Below, piece by piece: positions 47,902 through 62,600 of a stretch of DNA of 64,000 nt. The DNA lies in NCBI GenBank assembly GCA_033782935.1, contig JAWQEG010001225.1, positions 501,001 through 565,000 on the forward strand, given 5' to 3'. The translations under genes and the position numbers were made by a program. Source of the stretch: Petrolisthes cinctipes (taxonomy: Eukaryota > Arthropoda > Malacostraca > Decapoda > Porcellanidae). The stretch's first letter is position 1. Each line of letters opens with the position of its first letter. A model generated the notes under the pieces. That model saw only the letters and a program-made list of their open reading frames with translations, did not search any database and had not been told where the DNA came from.

Positions 47902-50900
47902 ATATTCCAGGCCGCCATCCACTGACCGGTCCTCACACACTGTACTGCACTCACTCTGTGGCGCATCACGTGTAGCCAGGCACAGCAGGCAGTTCACGTG
48001 TAAATAACTAAATATTCCAGGCCGCCATCCACTGACCGGTCCTCACACACTGTACTGCACTCACTATGTGGCACGTCACGTGTAGCCAGGCACAGCAGGT
48101 AGTTTACGTGTAAATAACTAAATATTCCGGGCCCAGGCACGGCAGGCAGTTCACGTGTAAATAACTAAATATTTCAGGCCCAGGCACGGCAGCCAGTTCA
48201 CGTGTAAATTACTAAATATTCCGGGCCACCATTCACTTTCCGGTCCTCACACACTGTACTGCACTCACTGTGTGGCACGTCATGTGTAGCCAGGCAAGGC
48301 AGACAGTTCAAGTGTAAATAACTAAATATTCCAGGCCGCCATATACTGACCGGTCCTCACACACTGTACTGCACTCACTGTGTGGCACGTCACGTGTAGC
48401 CAGGCACGGCAGGCAGTTCACGTGTAAATAACTAAATATTCCGGGCCGCCATCCACTGACCGGTCCTCACACACTGTACTGCACTCACTATGTGGCACGT
48501 CACGTGTAGCCAGGCACAGCAGGCAGTTCACGTGTAAATAACTAAATATTCCGGGCCGCCATCCACTGACCGGTCCTCACACACTGTAGTGCACTCACTG
48601 TGTGTCACGTCACGTGTAGCCAGGCACGGCAGGCAGTTCACGTGTAAATAACTAAATATTCCAGGCTGCCATCCACTGACCAGTCCTCACACACTGTACC
48701 GCACTCACTGTGTGGCATGTCACGTGTAGCCAGGCACGGCAGGCAGTTCACGTGTAAATAACTAAATATTCCAGGTTGCAATCCACTGACCGGTCCTCAC
48801 ACACTGTACTGCACTCACTTTGTGGCACGTCACGTGTAGCAAGCCACGGCAGGCAGTTCACGCGTAAATAACTAAATATTCCAGGCCGCCATCCACTGAC
48901 CAGTCCTCACACACTGTATTGCACTCACTGTGTGGCATGTCACGTGTAGCCAGGCACGGCAGGCAGTTCACGTGTAAATAACTAAATATTCCAGGCCGCC
49001 ATCCACTGACCGGTCCTCACACACTGAACTGCATTCACTTTGTGGCACGTCACGTGTAGCCAGGCACGGCAGGCAGTTCACGTGTAAATAACTAAATATT
49101 CCAGGCCGCCATCCACTGACCAGTCCTCACACACTGTACTGCACTCACTGTGTGGCATGTCACGTGTAGCCAGGCACGGCTGGCAGTTCACGTGTAAATA
49201 ACTAAATATTCCAGGCCGCCATCCACTGACCGGTCCTCACACACTGTACTGCACTCACTTTGTGGCACGTCACGTGTAGCCAGGCACGGCAGGCAGTTCA
49301 CGTGTAAATAACTAAATATTCTAAGCCGCCATCCACTGACCGGTCCTCACACACTGTACTGCACTTACTGTGTGGCACGTCACGTGTAGCCAGGCACGGC
49401 AGGCAGTTCACGTGTAAATAACTAAATATTCCAGGCCAAGGCACGGCAGCCAGTTCACGTGTAAATAACTAAATATTTCAGGCCGCCATCCACTGACCGG
49501 TCCTCACACACTGTACTGCACTCACTGTGTGGCACGTCACGTGTAGCCAGGCACGGCAGGCAGTTCACGTGTAAATAACTAAATATTCCAGGGCGTCATC
49601 CACTGACCATTCCTCACGCACTGTACTGCACTCACTGTGTGTCACGTCACGTGTAGACAGGCTCGGCAGGCAGTTCACATGTAAATAACTAAATATTTCA
49701 GGCAGCCATTCACTGACCGTTCCTTACACACTGTACTGCACTTACTGTGTGGCACGTCACGTGTAGCCAGGCACGGCAGGCAGTTCACGTGTAAATAACT
49801 AAATATTCCAGGCCCAGGCACGGCAGCCAGTTCACGTGTAAATAACTAAATATTCCAGGCCGCCATCCACTGACCGGTCCTCACACACTGTAGTGCACTC
49901 ACTGTGTGGCACGTCACGTGTAGCCAGGCACGGCAGGCAGTTCACATGTAAATAACTAAATATTCCAGGGCGCCATCCACTGACCGTTCGTCATACACTG
50001 TACTGCACTCACTGTATGTCATGTCACGTGTAGCCAGGCAAGGCAAGTAATTAACGTTTAGCCAGGCAAGGCAGACAGTTCATGTGTAAATAATTAAATA
50101 TTCCAGGCCGCCATTCGCTGACCGGTCCTCACACACGAAACTGCACACTGTGTGGCACGTCACGTGTAGCCAGGCACGGCAGGCAGTTCACGTGTAAATA
50201 ACTAAATATTCCAGGCTGCCATCCACTGACCGGTCCTCACACACTGTACTGCACTCACTTTGTGGCACGTCACGTGTAGCCAGGCACGGCAGGCAGTTCA
50301 CGTGTAAATAACTAAATATTCAAGCCGCCATCCACTGACCGGTCCTCACACACTGTACTGCACTTACTGTGTGGCACGTCACGTGTAGCCAGGCACGGCA
50401 GGCAGTTCACGTGTAAATAACTAAATATTCCAGGCCCAGGCACGGCAGCCAGTTCACGTGTAAATAACTAAATATTCCAGACCGCCATCCACTGACCGGT
50501 CCTCACACACTGTACTGCACTCACTGTATGGCACGTCACGTGTAGCCAGGATCGGCAGGCAGTTCACGTGTAAATAACTAAATATTCCAGGGCACCATCC
50601 ACTGACCGTTCCTCACACACTGTACTGCACTCACTGTGTGTCATGTCACGTGTAGCCAGGCTCGGCAGCCAGTTCACGTGTAAATAACTAAATATTCCAG
50701 GCCGACATTCACTGACAGGTCCTCACACACTGTACTGCACTCACTGTGTGGCACGTCACGTGTAGCCAGGCACGGCAGGCAGTTCACGTGTAAATAACTA
50801 AATATTCCGGGCCGCCATCCACTGACCGGTCCTCACACACTGTACTGCACTCACTGTGTGTCACGTCACATGTAGCCAGGCACGGCAGGCAGTTCACGTG

Positions 50901-53900
50901 GAAATAACTAAATATTCCAGGCCGCCATCCACTGATCGTTCCTCACACTCTATACTGCACTCACTGTGTGTCACGTCACGTGTAGCCAGGCACGGCAGGC
51001 AGTTCACATGTAAATAACTAAATATTCCAGGCCCAGGCACAGCAGCCAGTTCATGTGTAAATAACTAAATATTCCAGGCCGCCATCCACTGACCGGTCCT
51101 CACACACTGTACTGCACTCACTCTGTGGCGCGTCACTTGTAGCCAGGCACAGCAGGCAGTTCACGTGTAAATAACTAAATATTCCGGGCCGCCATTCAGT
51201 GACCGGTCCTCACACACTGTAGTGCACTCACTGTGTGGCACGTCACATGTAGCCAGGCACGGCAGGCAGTTCACGTGTAAATAACTATATATTCCAGGCC
51301 TCCATCTACTGACCGGTCCTCACACACTGTACTGCACTCACTATGTGGCACGTCACGTGTAGCCAGGCACAGCAGGTAGTTTACGTGTAAATAACTAAAT
51401 ATTCCGGGCCCAGGCACGGCAGGCAGTTCACGTGTAAATAACTAAATATTTCAGGACCAGGCACGGCAGCCAGTTCACGTGTAAATTACTAAATATTCCA
51501 GGCCACCATTCACTGACCGGTCCTCACACACTGTACTGCACTCACTGTGTGGCACGTCATGTGTAGCCAGGCAAGGCAGACAGTTCATGTGTAAATAACT
51601 AAATATTCCAGGCCGCCATATACTGACCGGTCCTCACACACTGTACTGCACTCACTGTGTGGCACGTCACGTGTAGCCAGGCACGGCAGGCAGTTCACGT
51701 GTAAATAACTAAATATTCCGGGCCGCCATCCACTGACCGGTCCTCACACACTGTACTGCACTCACTATGTGGCACGTCACGTGTAGCCAGGCACAGCAGG
51801 CAGTTCACGTGTAAATAACTAAATATTCCGGGCCGCCATCCACTGACCGGTCCTCAAACACTGTAGTGCACTCACTGTGTGTCACGTCACGTGTAGCCAG
51901 GCACGGCAGGCAGTTCACGTGTAAATAACTAAATATTCCAGGCTGCCATCCACTGACCAGTCCTCACATACTGTACTGCACTCACTGTGTGGCATGTCAC
52001 GTGTAGCCAGGCACGGCAAGCAGTTCACGTGTGAATAACTAAATATTCCAGGTTGCAATCCACTGACCGGTCCTCACACACTGTACTGCACTTACTGTGT
52101 GGCACGTCACGTGTAGCCAGGCACGGCAGGCAGTTCACGTGTAAATAACTAAATATTCCAGGCCCAGGCACGGCAGCCAGTTCACGTGTAAATAACTAAA
52201 TATTTCAGGCCGCCATCCACTGACCGGTCCTCACACACTGTACTGCACTCACTGTGTGGCACGTCACGTGTAGCCAGGCACGGCAGGCAGTTCACGTGTA
52301 AATAACTAAATATTCCAGGGCGTCATCCACTGACCATTCCTCACGCACTGTACTGCACTCACTGTGTGTCACGTCACGTGTAGCCAGGCTCGGCAGGCAG
52401 TTAACATGTAAATAACTAAATATTTCAGGCCGCCATTCACTGACCGTTCCTTACACACTGTACTGCACTTACTGTGTGGCACGTCACGTGTAGCCAGGCA
52501 CGGCAGGCAGTTCACGTGTAAATAACTAAATATTCCAGGCCCAGGCACGGCAGCCAGTTCACGTGTAAATAACTAAATATTCCAGGCCGCCATCCACTGA
52601 CCGGTCCTCACACACTGTAGTGCACTCACTGTGTGGCACGTCACGTGTAGCCAGGCACGGCAGGCAGTTCACATGTAAATAACTAAATATTCCAGGGCGC
52701 CATCCACTGACCGTTCGTCATACACTGTACTGCACTCACTGTATGTCATGTCACGTGTAGCCAGGCAAGGCAGGTAATTAACGTTTAGCCAGGCAAGGCA
52801 GGCAGTTCCTGTGTAAATAACTAAATATTCCGGGCCGCCATCCACTGACCGGTCCTCACACACTGTACTGCACTCACTGTGTGGCACGTCACGTGTAGCC
52901 AGGCACGGCAGGCAGTTCACGTGGAAATAACTAAATATTCCAGGCCGCCATCCACTGATCGTTCCTCACACACTGTACTGCACTCACTGTGTGTCACGTC
53001 ACGTGTAGCCAGGCTCGGCAGGCAGTTCACATGTAAATAACTAAATATTCCAGGCCCAGGCTCGGCAGGCAGTTCACGCGTAAATAACTAAATATTCCAG
53101 GCCGCCATCCACTGACCAGTCCTCACACACTGTATTGCACTCACTGTGTGGCATGTCACGTGTAGCCAGGCACGGCAGGCAGTTCACGTGTAAATAACTA
53201 AATATTCCAGGCCGCCATCCACTGACCGTTCCTCACACACTGAACAGCACTCACTTTGTGGCACGTCACGTGTAGCCAGGCACGGCAGGCAGTTCACGTG
53301 TAAATAACTAAATATTCCAGGCCGCCATCCACTGACCAGTCCTCACACACTGTACTGCACTCACTGTGTGGCATGTCACGTGTAGCCAGGCACGGCAGGC
53401 AGTTCACGTGTAAATAACTAAATATTCCAGGCCGCCATCCACTGACCGGTCCTCACACACTGTACTGCACTCACTTTGTGGCACGTCACGTGTAGCCAGG
53501 CACGGCAGGCAGTTCACGTGTAAATAACTAAATATTCCAGGCCGCCATCCACTGACCGGTCCTCACACACTGTACTGCACTTACTCTGTGGCACGTCACG
53601 TGTAGCCAGGCACGGCAGGCAGTTCACGTGTAAATAACTAAATATTCCAGGGGGTCATCCACTGACCATTCCTCACGCACTGTACTGCACTCACTGTGTG
53701 TCACGTCACGTGTAGCCAGGCTCGGCAGGCAGTTCACATGTAAATAACTAAATATTTCAGGCCGCCATTCACTGACCGTTCCTTACACACTGTACTGCAC
53801 TTACTGTGTGGCACGTCACGTGTAGCCTGGCACGGCAGGCAGTTCACGTGTAAATAACTAAATATTCCAGGCCCAGGCACGGCAGCCAGTTCACGTGTAA

Positions 53901-56900
53901 ATAACTAAATATTCCAGGCCGCCATCCTCTGACCGGTCCTCACACACTGTAGTGCACTCACTGTGTGGCAAGTAACGTGTAGCCAGGCACGGCAGGCAGT
54001 TCACATGTAAATAACTAAATATTCCAGGGCGCCATCCACTGACCGTTCGTCATACACTGTACTGCACTCACTGTATGTCATGTCACGTGTAGCCAGGCAA
54101 GGCAGGTAATTAACGTTTAGCCAGGCAAGGCAGGCAGTTCATGTGTAAATAACTAAATATTCCAGGCCGCCATTCGCTGACCGGTCCTCACACACGAAAC
54201 TGCACACTGTGTGGCACGTCACGTGTAGCCAGGCACGGCAGGCAGTTCACGTGTAAATAACTAAATATTCCAGGCCGCCATCCACTGACCGGTCCTCACA
54301 CACTGTACTGCACTCACTTTGTGGCACGTCACGTGTAGCCAGGCACGGCAGGCAGTTCACGTGTAAATAACTAAATATTCCAGGCCGCCATCCACTGACT
54401 GGTCCTCACACACTGTACTGCACGTACTGTGTGGCACGTCACGTGTAGCCAGGCACGGCAGGCAGTTCACGTGTAAATAACTAAATATTCCAGGCCCAGG
54501 CACGGCAGCCAGTTCACGTGTAAATAACTAAATATTCCAGACCGCCATCCACTGACCGGTCCTCACACACTATACTGCACTTACTGTGTGGCACGTCACG
54601 TGTAGCCAGGCACGGCAGGCAGTTCACGTGTAAATAACTAAATATTCCAGGGCACCATCCACTGACCGTTCCTCACACACTGTACTGCACTCACTGTGTG
54701 TCACGTCACGTGTAGCCAGGCTCGGCAGCCAGTTCACGTGTAAATAACTAAATATTCCAGGCCGCCATTCACTGACAGGTCCTCACACACTGTACTGCAC
54801 TCACTGTGTGGCACGTCACGTGTAGCCAGGCACGGCAGGCAGTTCACGTGTAAATAACTAAATATTCCGGGCCGCCATCCACTGACCGGTCCTCACACAC
54901 TGTACTGCACTCACTGTGTGGCACGTCACGTGTAGCCAGGCACGGCAGGCAGTTCACGTGGAAATAACTAAATATTCCAGGCCGCCATCCACTGATCGTT
55001 CCTCACACACTGTACTGCACTCACTGTGTATCACGTCACGTGTAGCCAGGCTCGGCAGGCAGTTCACATGTAAATAACTAAATATTCCTGGCCCAGGCAC
55101 AGCAGCTAGTTCATGTGTAAATAACTAAATATTCCAGGCCGCCATCCACTGACCGGTCCTCACACACTGTACTGCACTCACTCTGTGGCGCGTCACTTGT
55201 AGCCAGGCACAGCAGGCAGTTCACGTGTAAATAACTAAATATTCCGGGCCGCCATTCAGTGACCGGTCCTCACACACTGTAGTGCACTCACTGTGTGGCA
55301 CGTCACATGTAGCCAGGCACGGCAGGCAGTTCACGTGTAAATAACTATATATTCCAGGCCTCCATCTACTGACCGGTCCTCACACACTGTACTGCACTCA
55401 CTATGTGGCACGTCACGTGTAGCCAGGCACAGCAGGTAGTTTACGTGTAAATAACTAAATATTCCGGGCCCAGGCACGGCAGGCAGTTCACGTGTAAATA
55501 ACTAAATATTTCAGGACGAGGCACGGCAGCCAGTTCACGTGTAAATTACTAAATATTCCAGGCCACCATTCACTGACCGGTCCTCACACACTGTACTGCA
55601 CTCACTGTGTGGCACGTCATGTGTAGCCAGGCAAGGCAGACAGTTCATGTGTAAATAACTAAATATTCCAGGCCGCCACATACTGACCGGTCCTCACACA
55701 CTGCACTGCACTCACTGTGTGGCACGTCACGTGTAGCCAGGCACGGCAGGCAGTTCACGTGTAAATAACTAAATATTCCGGGCCGCCATCCACTGATTGG
55801 TCCTCACACACTGTACTGCACTCACTATGTGGCACGTCACGTGTAGCCAGGCACAGCAGGCAGTTCACGTGTAAATAACTAAATATTCCGGGCCGCCATC
55901 CACTGACCGGTCCTCACACACTGTAGTGCACTCACTGTGTGTCACGTCACGTGTAGCCAGGCACGGCAGGCAGTTCACGTGTAAATAACTAAATATTCCA
56001 GGCTGCCATCCACTGACCAGTCCTCACATACTGTACCGCACTCACTGTGTGGCATGTCACGTGTAGCCAGGCACGGCAGGCAGTTCACGTGTAAATAACT
56101 AAATATTCCAGGTTGCAATCCACTGACCGGTCCTCACACACTGTACTGCACTTACTGTGTGGCACGTCACGTGTAGCCAGGCACGGCAGGCAGTTCACGT
56201 GTAAATAACTAAATATTCCAGGGCGTCATCCACTGACCATTCCTCACGCACTGTACTGCACTCACTGTGTGTCACGTCACGTGTAGCCAGGCTCGGCAGG
56301 CAGTTCACATGTAAATAACTAAATATTTCAGGCCGCCATTCACTGACCGTTCCTTACACACTGTACTGCACTTACTGTGTGGCACGTCACGTGTAGCCAG
56401 GCACGGCAGGCAGTTCACGTGTAAATAACTAAATATTCCAGGCCCAGGCACGGCAGCCAGTTCACGTGTAAATAACTAAATATTCCAGGCCGCCATCCAC
56501 TGACCGGTCCTCACACACTGTATTGCACTCACTGTGTGGCACGTCACGTGTAGCCAGGCACGGCAGGCAGTTCACATGTAAATAACTAAATATTCCAGGG
56601 CGCCATCCACTGACCGTTCGTCATACACTGTACTGCACTCACTGTATGTCATGTCATGTGTAGCCAGGCAAGGCAGGTAATTAACGTTTAGCCAGGCAAG
56701 GCAGGCAGTTCATGTGTAAATAACTAAATATTCCAGGCTGCCATTCGCTGACCGGTCCTCACACACGAAACTGCACACTGTGTGGCACGTCACGTGTAGC
56801 CAGGCACGGCAGGCAGTTCACGTGTAAATAACTAAATATTCCAGGCCGCCATCCACTGACCGGTCCTCACACACTGTACTGCACTCACTTTGTGGCACGT

Positions 56901-59900
56901 CACGTGTAGCCAGGCACGGCAGGCAGTTCACGTGTAAATAACTAAATATTCCAGGCCGCCTTCCACTGACCGGTCCTCACACACTGTACTGCACTTACTG
57001 TGTGGCACGTCACGTGTAGCCAGGCACGGCAGGCAGTTCACGTGTAAATAACTAAATATTCCAGGGCATCATCCACTGACCATTCCTCACGCACTGTACT
57101 GCACTCACTGTGTGTCACGTCACGTGTAGCCAGGCTCGGCAGGCAGTTCACATGTAAATAACTAAATATTTCAGGCCGCCATTCACTGACCGTTCCTTAC
57201 ACACTGTACTGCACTTACTGTGTGGCACGTCACGTGTAGCCAGGCACGGCAGGCAGTTCACGTGTAAATAACTAAATATTCCAGGCCCAGGCACGGCAGC
57301 CAGTTCACGTGTAAATAACTAAATATTCCAGGCCGCCATCCACTGACCGGTCCTCACACACTGTAGTGCACTCACTGTGTGGCACGTCACGTGTAGCCAG
57401 GCACGGCAGGCAGTTCACATGTAAATAACTAAATATTCCAGGGCGCCATCCACTGACCGTTCGTCATACACTGTACTGCACTCACTGTATGTCATGTCAC
57501 GTGTAGCCAGGCAAGGCAGGTAATTAACGTTTAGCCAGGCAAGGCAGGCAGTTCATGTGTAAATAACTAAATATTCCAGGCCGCCATTCGCTGACCGGTC
57601 CTCACACACGAAACTGCACACTGTGTGGCACGTCACGTGTAGCCAGGCACGGCAGGCAGTTCACGTGTAAATAACTAAATATTCCAGGCCGCCATCCACT
57701 GACCGGTCCTCACACACTGTACTGCACTCACTTTGTGGCACGTCACGTGTAGACAGGCACGGCAGGCAGTTCACGTGTAAATAACTAAATATTCCAGGCC
57801 GCCATCCACTGACCGGTCCTCACACACTGTACTGCACTTACTGTGTGGCACGTCACGTGTAGCCAGGCACGGCAGGCAGTTCACGTGTAAATAACTAAAT
57901 ATTCCAGGCCCAGGCACGGCAGCCAGTTCACGTGTAAATAACTAAATATTCCAGACCGCCATTCACTGACCGGTCCTCACACACTGTACTGCACTCACTG
58001 TGTGGCACGTCACGTGTAGCCAGGCACGGCAGGCAGTTCTCGTGTAAATAACTAAATATTCCAGGGCACCATCCACTGACCGTTCCTCACACACTGTACT
58101 GCACTCACTGTGTGTCACGTCACATGTAGCCAGGCTCGGCAGCCAGTTCACGTGTAAATAACTAAATATTCCAGGCCGCCATTCACTGACAGGTCCTCAC
58201 ACACTGTACTGCACTCACTGTGTGGCACGTCACGTGTAGCCAGGCACGGCAGGCAGTTCACGTGTAAATAACTAAATATTCCGGGCCGCCATCCACTGAC
58301 CGGTCCTCACACACTGTACTGCACTCACTGTGTGGCACGTCACGTGTAGCCAGGCACGGCAGGCAGTTCACGTGGAAATAACTAAATATTCCAGGCCGCC
58401 ATACACTGATCGTTCCTCACACACTGTACTGCACTCACTGTGTTTCACGTCACGTGTAGCCAGGCTCGGCAGGCAGTTCACATGTAAATAACTAAATATT
58501 CCAGGCCCAGGCACAGCAGCCAGTTCATGTGTAAATAACTAAATATTCCAGGCCGCCATCCACTGACCGGTCCTCACACACTGTACTGCACTCACTCTGT
58601 GGCGCGTCACTTGTAGCCAGGCACAGCAGGCAGTTCACGTATAAATAACTAAATATTCCGGGCCGCCATTCAGTGACCGGTCCTCACACACTGTAGTGCA
58701 CTCACTGTGTGGCACTTCACATGTAGCCAGGCACGGCAGGCAGTTCACGTGTAAATAACTATATATTCCAGGCCTCCATCTACTGACCGGTCCTCACACA
58801 CTGTACTGCACTCACTATGTGGCACGTCACGTGTAGCCAGGCACAGCAGGTAGTTTACGTGTAAATAACTAAATATTCCGGGCCCAGGCACGGCAGGCAG
58901 TTCACGTGAAAATAACTAAATATTTCAGGACGAGGCACGGCAGCCAGTTCACGTGTAAATTACTAAATATTCCAGGCCACCATTCACTGACCGGTCCTCA
59001 CACACTGTACTGCACTCACTGTGTGGCACGTCATGTGTAGCCAGGCAAGGCAGACAGTTCATGTGTAAATAACTAAATATTCCAGGCCGCCATATACTGA
59101 CCGGTCCTCACACACTGTACTGCACTCACTGTGTGGCACGTCACGTGTAGCCAGGCACGGCAGGCAGTTCACGTGTAAATAACTAAATATTCCGGGCCGC
59201 CATCCACTGACCGGTCCTCACACACTGTACTGCACTCACTATGTGGCACGTCACGTGTAGCCAGGCACAGCAGGCAGTTCACGTGTAAATAACTAAATAT
59301 TCCGGGCCGCCATCCACTGACCGGTCCTCACACACTGTAGTGCACTCACTGTGTGTCACGTCACGTGTAGCCAGGCACGGCAGGCAGTTCACGTGTAAGT
59401 AACTAAATATTCCAGGCTGCCATCCACTGACCAGTCCTCACATACTGTACCGCACTCACTGTGTGGCATGTCACATGTAGCCAGGCACGGCAGGCAGTTC
59501 ACGTGTAAATAACTAAATATTCCAGGTTGCAATCCACTGACCGGTCCTCACACACTGTACTGCACTTACTGTGTGGCAAGTCACGTGTAGCCAGGCACGG
59601 CAAGCAGTTCACGTGTAAATAACTAAATATTCCAGGCCCGGGCACGGCAGCCAGTTCACGTGTAAATAACTAAATATTCCAGGCCGCCATCCACTGACCG
59701 GTCCTCACACACTGTAGTGCACTCACTGTGTGGCACGTCATGTGTAGCCAGGCACGGCAGGCAGTTCACATGTAAATAACTAAATATTCCAGGGCGCCAT
59801 CCACTGACCGTTCGTCATACACTGTACTGCACTCACTGTATGTCATGTCACGTGTAGCCAGGCAAGGCAGGTAATTAACGTTTAGCCAGGCAAGGCAGGC

Positions 59901-62600
59901 AGTTCATGTGTAAATAACTAAATATTCCAGGCCGCCATTCGCTGACCGGTCCTCACACACGAAACTGCACACTGTGTGGCACGTCACGTGTAGCCAGGCA
60001 CGGCAGGCAGTTCACGTGTAAATAACTAAATATTCCAGGCCGCCATCCACTGACCGGTCCTCACACAGTGTACTGCACTCACTTTGTGGCACGTCACGTG
60101 TAGCCAGGCACGGCAGGCAGTTCATGTGTAAATAACTAAATATTCCAGGCCGCCATCCACTGACCGGTCCTCACACACTGTACTGCACTTACTGTGTGGC
60201 ACGTCACGTGTAGCCAGGCACGGCAGGCAGTTCACGTGTAAATAACTAAATATTCCAGGCCCAGGCACGGCAGCCAGTTCACGTGTAAATAACTAAATAT
60301 TCCAGACCGCCATCCACTGACCGGTCCTCACACACTGTACTGCACTCACTGTGTGGCACGTCACGTGTAGCCAGGCACGGCAGGCAGTTCACGTGTAAAT
60401 AACTAAATATTCCAGGGCGTCATCCACTGACCATTCCTCACGCACTGTACTGCACTCACTGTGTGTCACGTCACGTGTAGCCAGGCTCGGCAGGCAGTTC
60501 ACATGTAAATAACTAAATATTTCAGGCCGCCATTCACTGACCGTTCCTTACACACTGTACTGCACTTACTGTGTGGCACGTCACGTGTAGCCAGGCACGG
60601 CAGGCAGTTCACATGTAAATAACTAAATATTCCAGGCCCAGGCACGGCAGCCAGTTCACGTGTAAATAACTAAATATTCCAGGCCGCCATCCACTGACCG
60701 GTCCTCACACACTGTAGTGCACTCACTGTGTGGCACGTCACGTGTAGCCAGGCACGGCAGGCAGTTCACATGTAAATAACTAAATATTCCAGGGCGCCAT
60801 CCACTGACCGTTCGTCATACACTGTACTGCACTCACTGTATGTCATGTCACGTGTAGCCAGGCAAGGCAGGTAATTAACGTTTAGCCAGGCAAGGCAGGC
60901 AGTTCATGCGTAAATAACTAAATATTCCAGGCCGCCATTCGCTGACCGGTCCTCACACACGAAACTGCACACTGTGTGGCACGTCACGTGTAGCCAGGCA
61001 CGGCAGGCAGTTCACGTGTAAATAACTAAATATTCCAGGCCGCCATCCACTGACCGGTCCTCACACACTGTACTGCACTCACTTTGTGGCACGTCACGTG
61101 TAGCCAGGCACGGCAGGCAGTTCACGTGTAAATAACTAAATATTCCAGGCCGCCATCCACTGACCGGTCCTCACACACTGTACTGCACTTACTGTGTGGC
61201 ACGTCACGTGTAGCCAGGCACGGCAGGCAGTTCACGTGGAAATAACTAAATATTCCAGGCCGCCGTACACTGATCGTTCCTAACACACTGTACTGCACTC
61301 ACTGTGTTTCACGTCACGTGTAGCCAAGCTCGGCAGGCAGTTCACATGTAAATAACTAAATATTCCAGGCCCAGGCACAGCAGCCAGTTCATGTGTAAAT
61401 AACTAAATATTCCAGGCCGCCATCCACTGACCGGTCCTCACACACTGTACTGCACACACTCTGTGGCGCGTCACTTGTAGCCAGGCACAGCAGGCAGTTC
61501 ACGTGTAAATAACTAAATATTCCGGGCCGCCATTCAGTGACCGGTCCTCACACACTGTAGTGCACTCACTGTGTGGCACGTCACATGTAGCCAGGCACGG
61601 CAGGCAGTTCACGTGTAAATAACTATATATTCCAGGCCGCCATCTACTGACCGGTCCTCACACACTGTACTGCACTCACTATGTGGCACGTCATGTGTAG
61701 CCAGGCACAGCAGGTAGTTTACGTGTAAATAACTAAATATTCCGGGCCCAGGTACGGCAGGCAGTTCACGTGTAAATAACTAAATATTTCAGGCCCAGGC
61801 ACGGCAGCCAGTTCACGTGTAAATTACTAAATATTCCAGGCCACCATTCACTGACCGGTCCTCACACACTGTACTGCACTCACTGTGTGGCACGTCATGT
61901 GTAGCCAGGCAAGGCAGGCAGTTCACGTGTAAATAACTAAATATTCCGGGCCGCCATCCACTGACCGGTCCTCACACACTGTACTGCACTCACTATGTGG
62001 CACGTCACGTGTAGCCAGGCACAGCAGGCAGTTCACGTGTAAATAACTAAATATTCCGGGCCGCCATCCATTGACCGGTCCTCACACACTGTAGTGCACT
62101 CACTGTGTGTCACGTCACGTGTAGCCAGGCACGGCAGGCAGTTCACGTGTAAATAACTAAATATTCCAGGCCGCCATCCACTGACCGGTCCTCACAAACT
62201 GTACTGCACTCACTTTGTTGCACGTCACGTGTAGCCAGGCACGGCAGGCAGTTCACGTGTAAATAACTAAATATTCCAGGCCGCCATCCACTGACCAGTC
62301 CTCACACACTGTACTGCACTCACTGTGTGGCATGTCACGTGTAGCCAGGCACGGCAGGCAGTTCACGTGTAAATAACTAAATATTCCAGGCCGCCATCCA
62401 CTGACCGGTCCTCACACACTGTACTGCACTCACTTTGTGGCACGTCACGTGTAGCCAGGCACGGCAGGCAGTTCACGTGTAAATAACTAAATATTCCAGG
62501 CCGCCATCCACTGACCGGTCCTCACACACTGTACTGCACTTACTGTGTGGCACGTCACGTGTAGCCAGGCACGGCAGGCAGTTCACGTGTAAATAACTAA
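47902..62600. repeat. right-hand higher-order repeats of about 2.9-4.1 kb
   Basis: The marker GGTAGTTTACG plus twin short modules lies at 48097, 51374, 55434, 58848 and 61712, giving steps of 3277, 4060, 3414 and 2864 bp. Shared rare variants, such as CGTCACTTGTAG, CATTCAGTGACCGG and CCTCCATCTACTG, show that units at about 51, 55 and 58.6 kb are close relatives. Unit lengths differ by additions or losses of whole modules. The 61.6-kb unit has reverted or alternative states at several of these sites. Confidence 0.7.

Noticed and set aside
52669..52920. Minus-strand open frames at 52669, 57963 and 62927
   Set aside because: These are chance openings across adjacent satellite monomers; related units nearby have stops at the same places.
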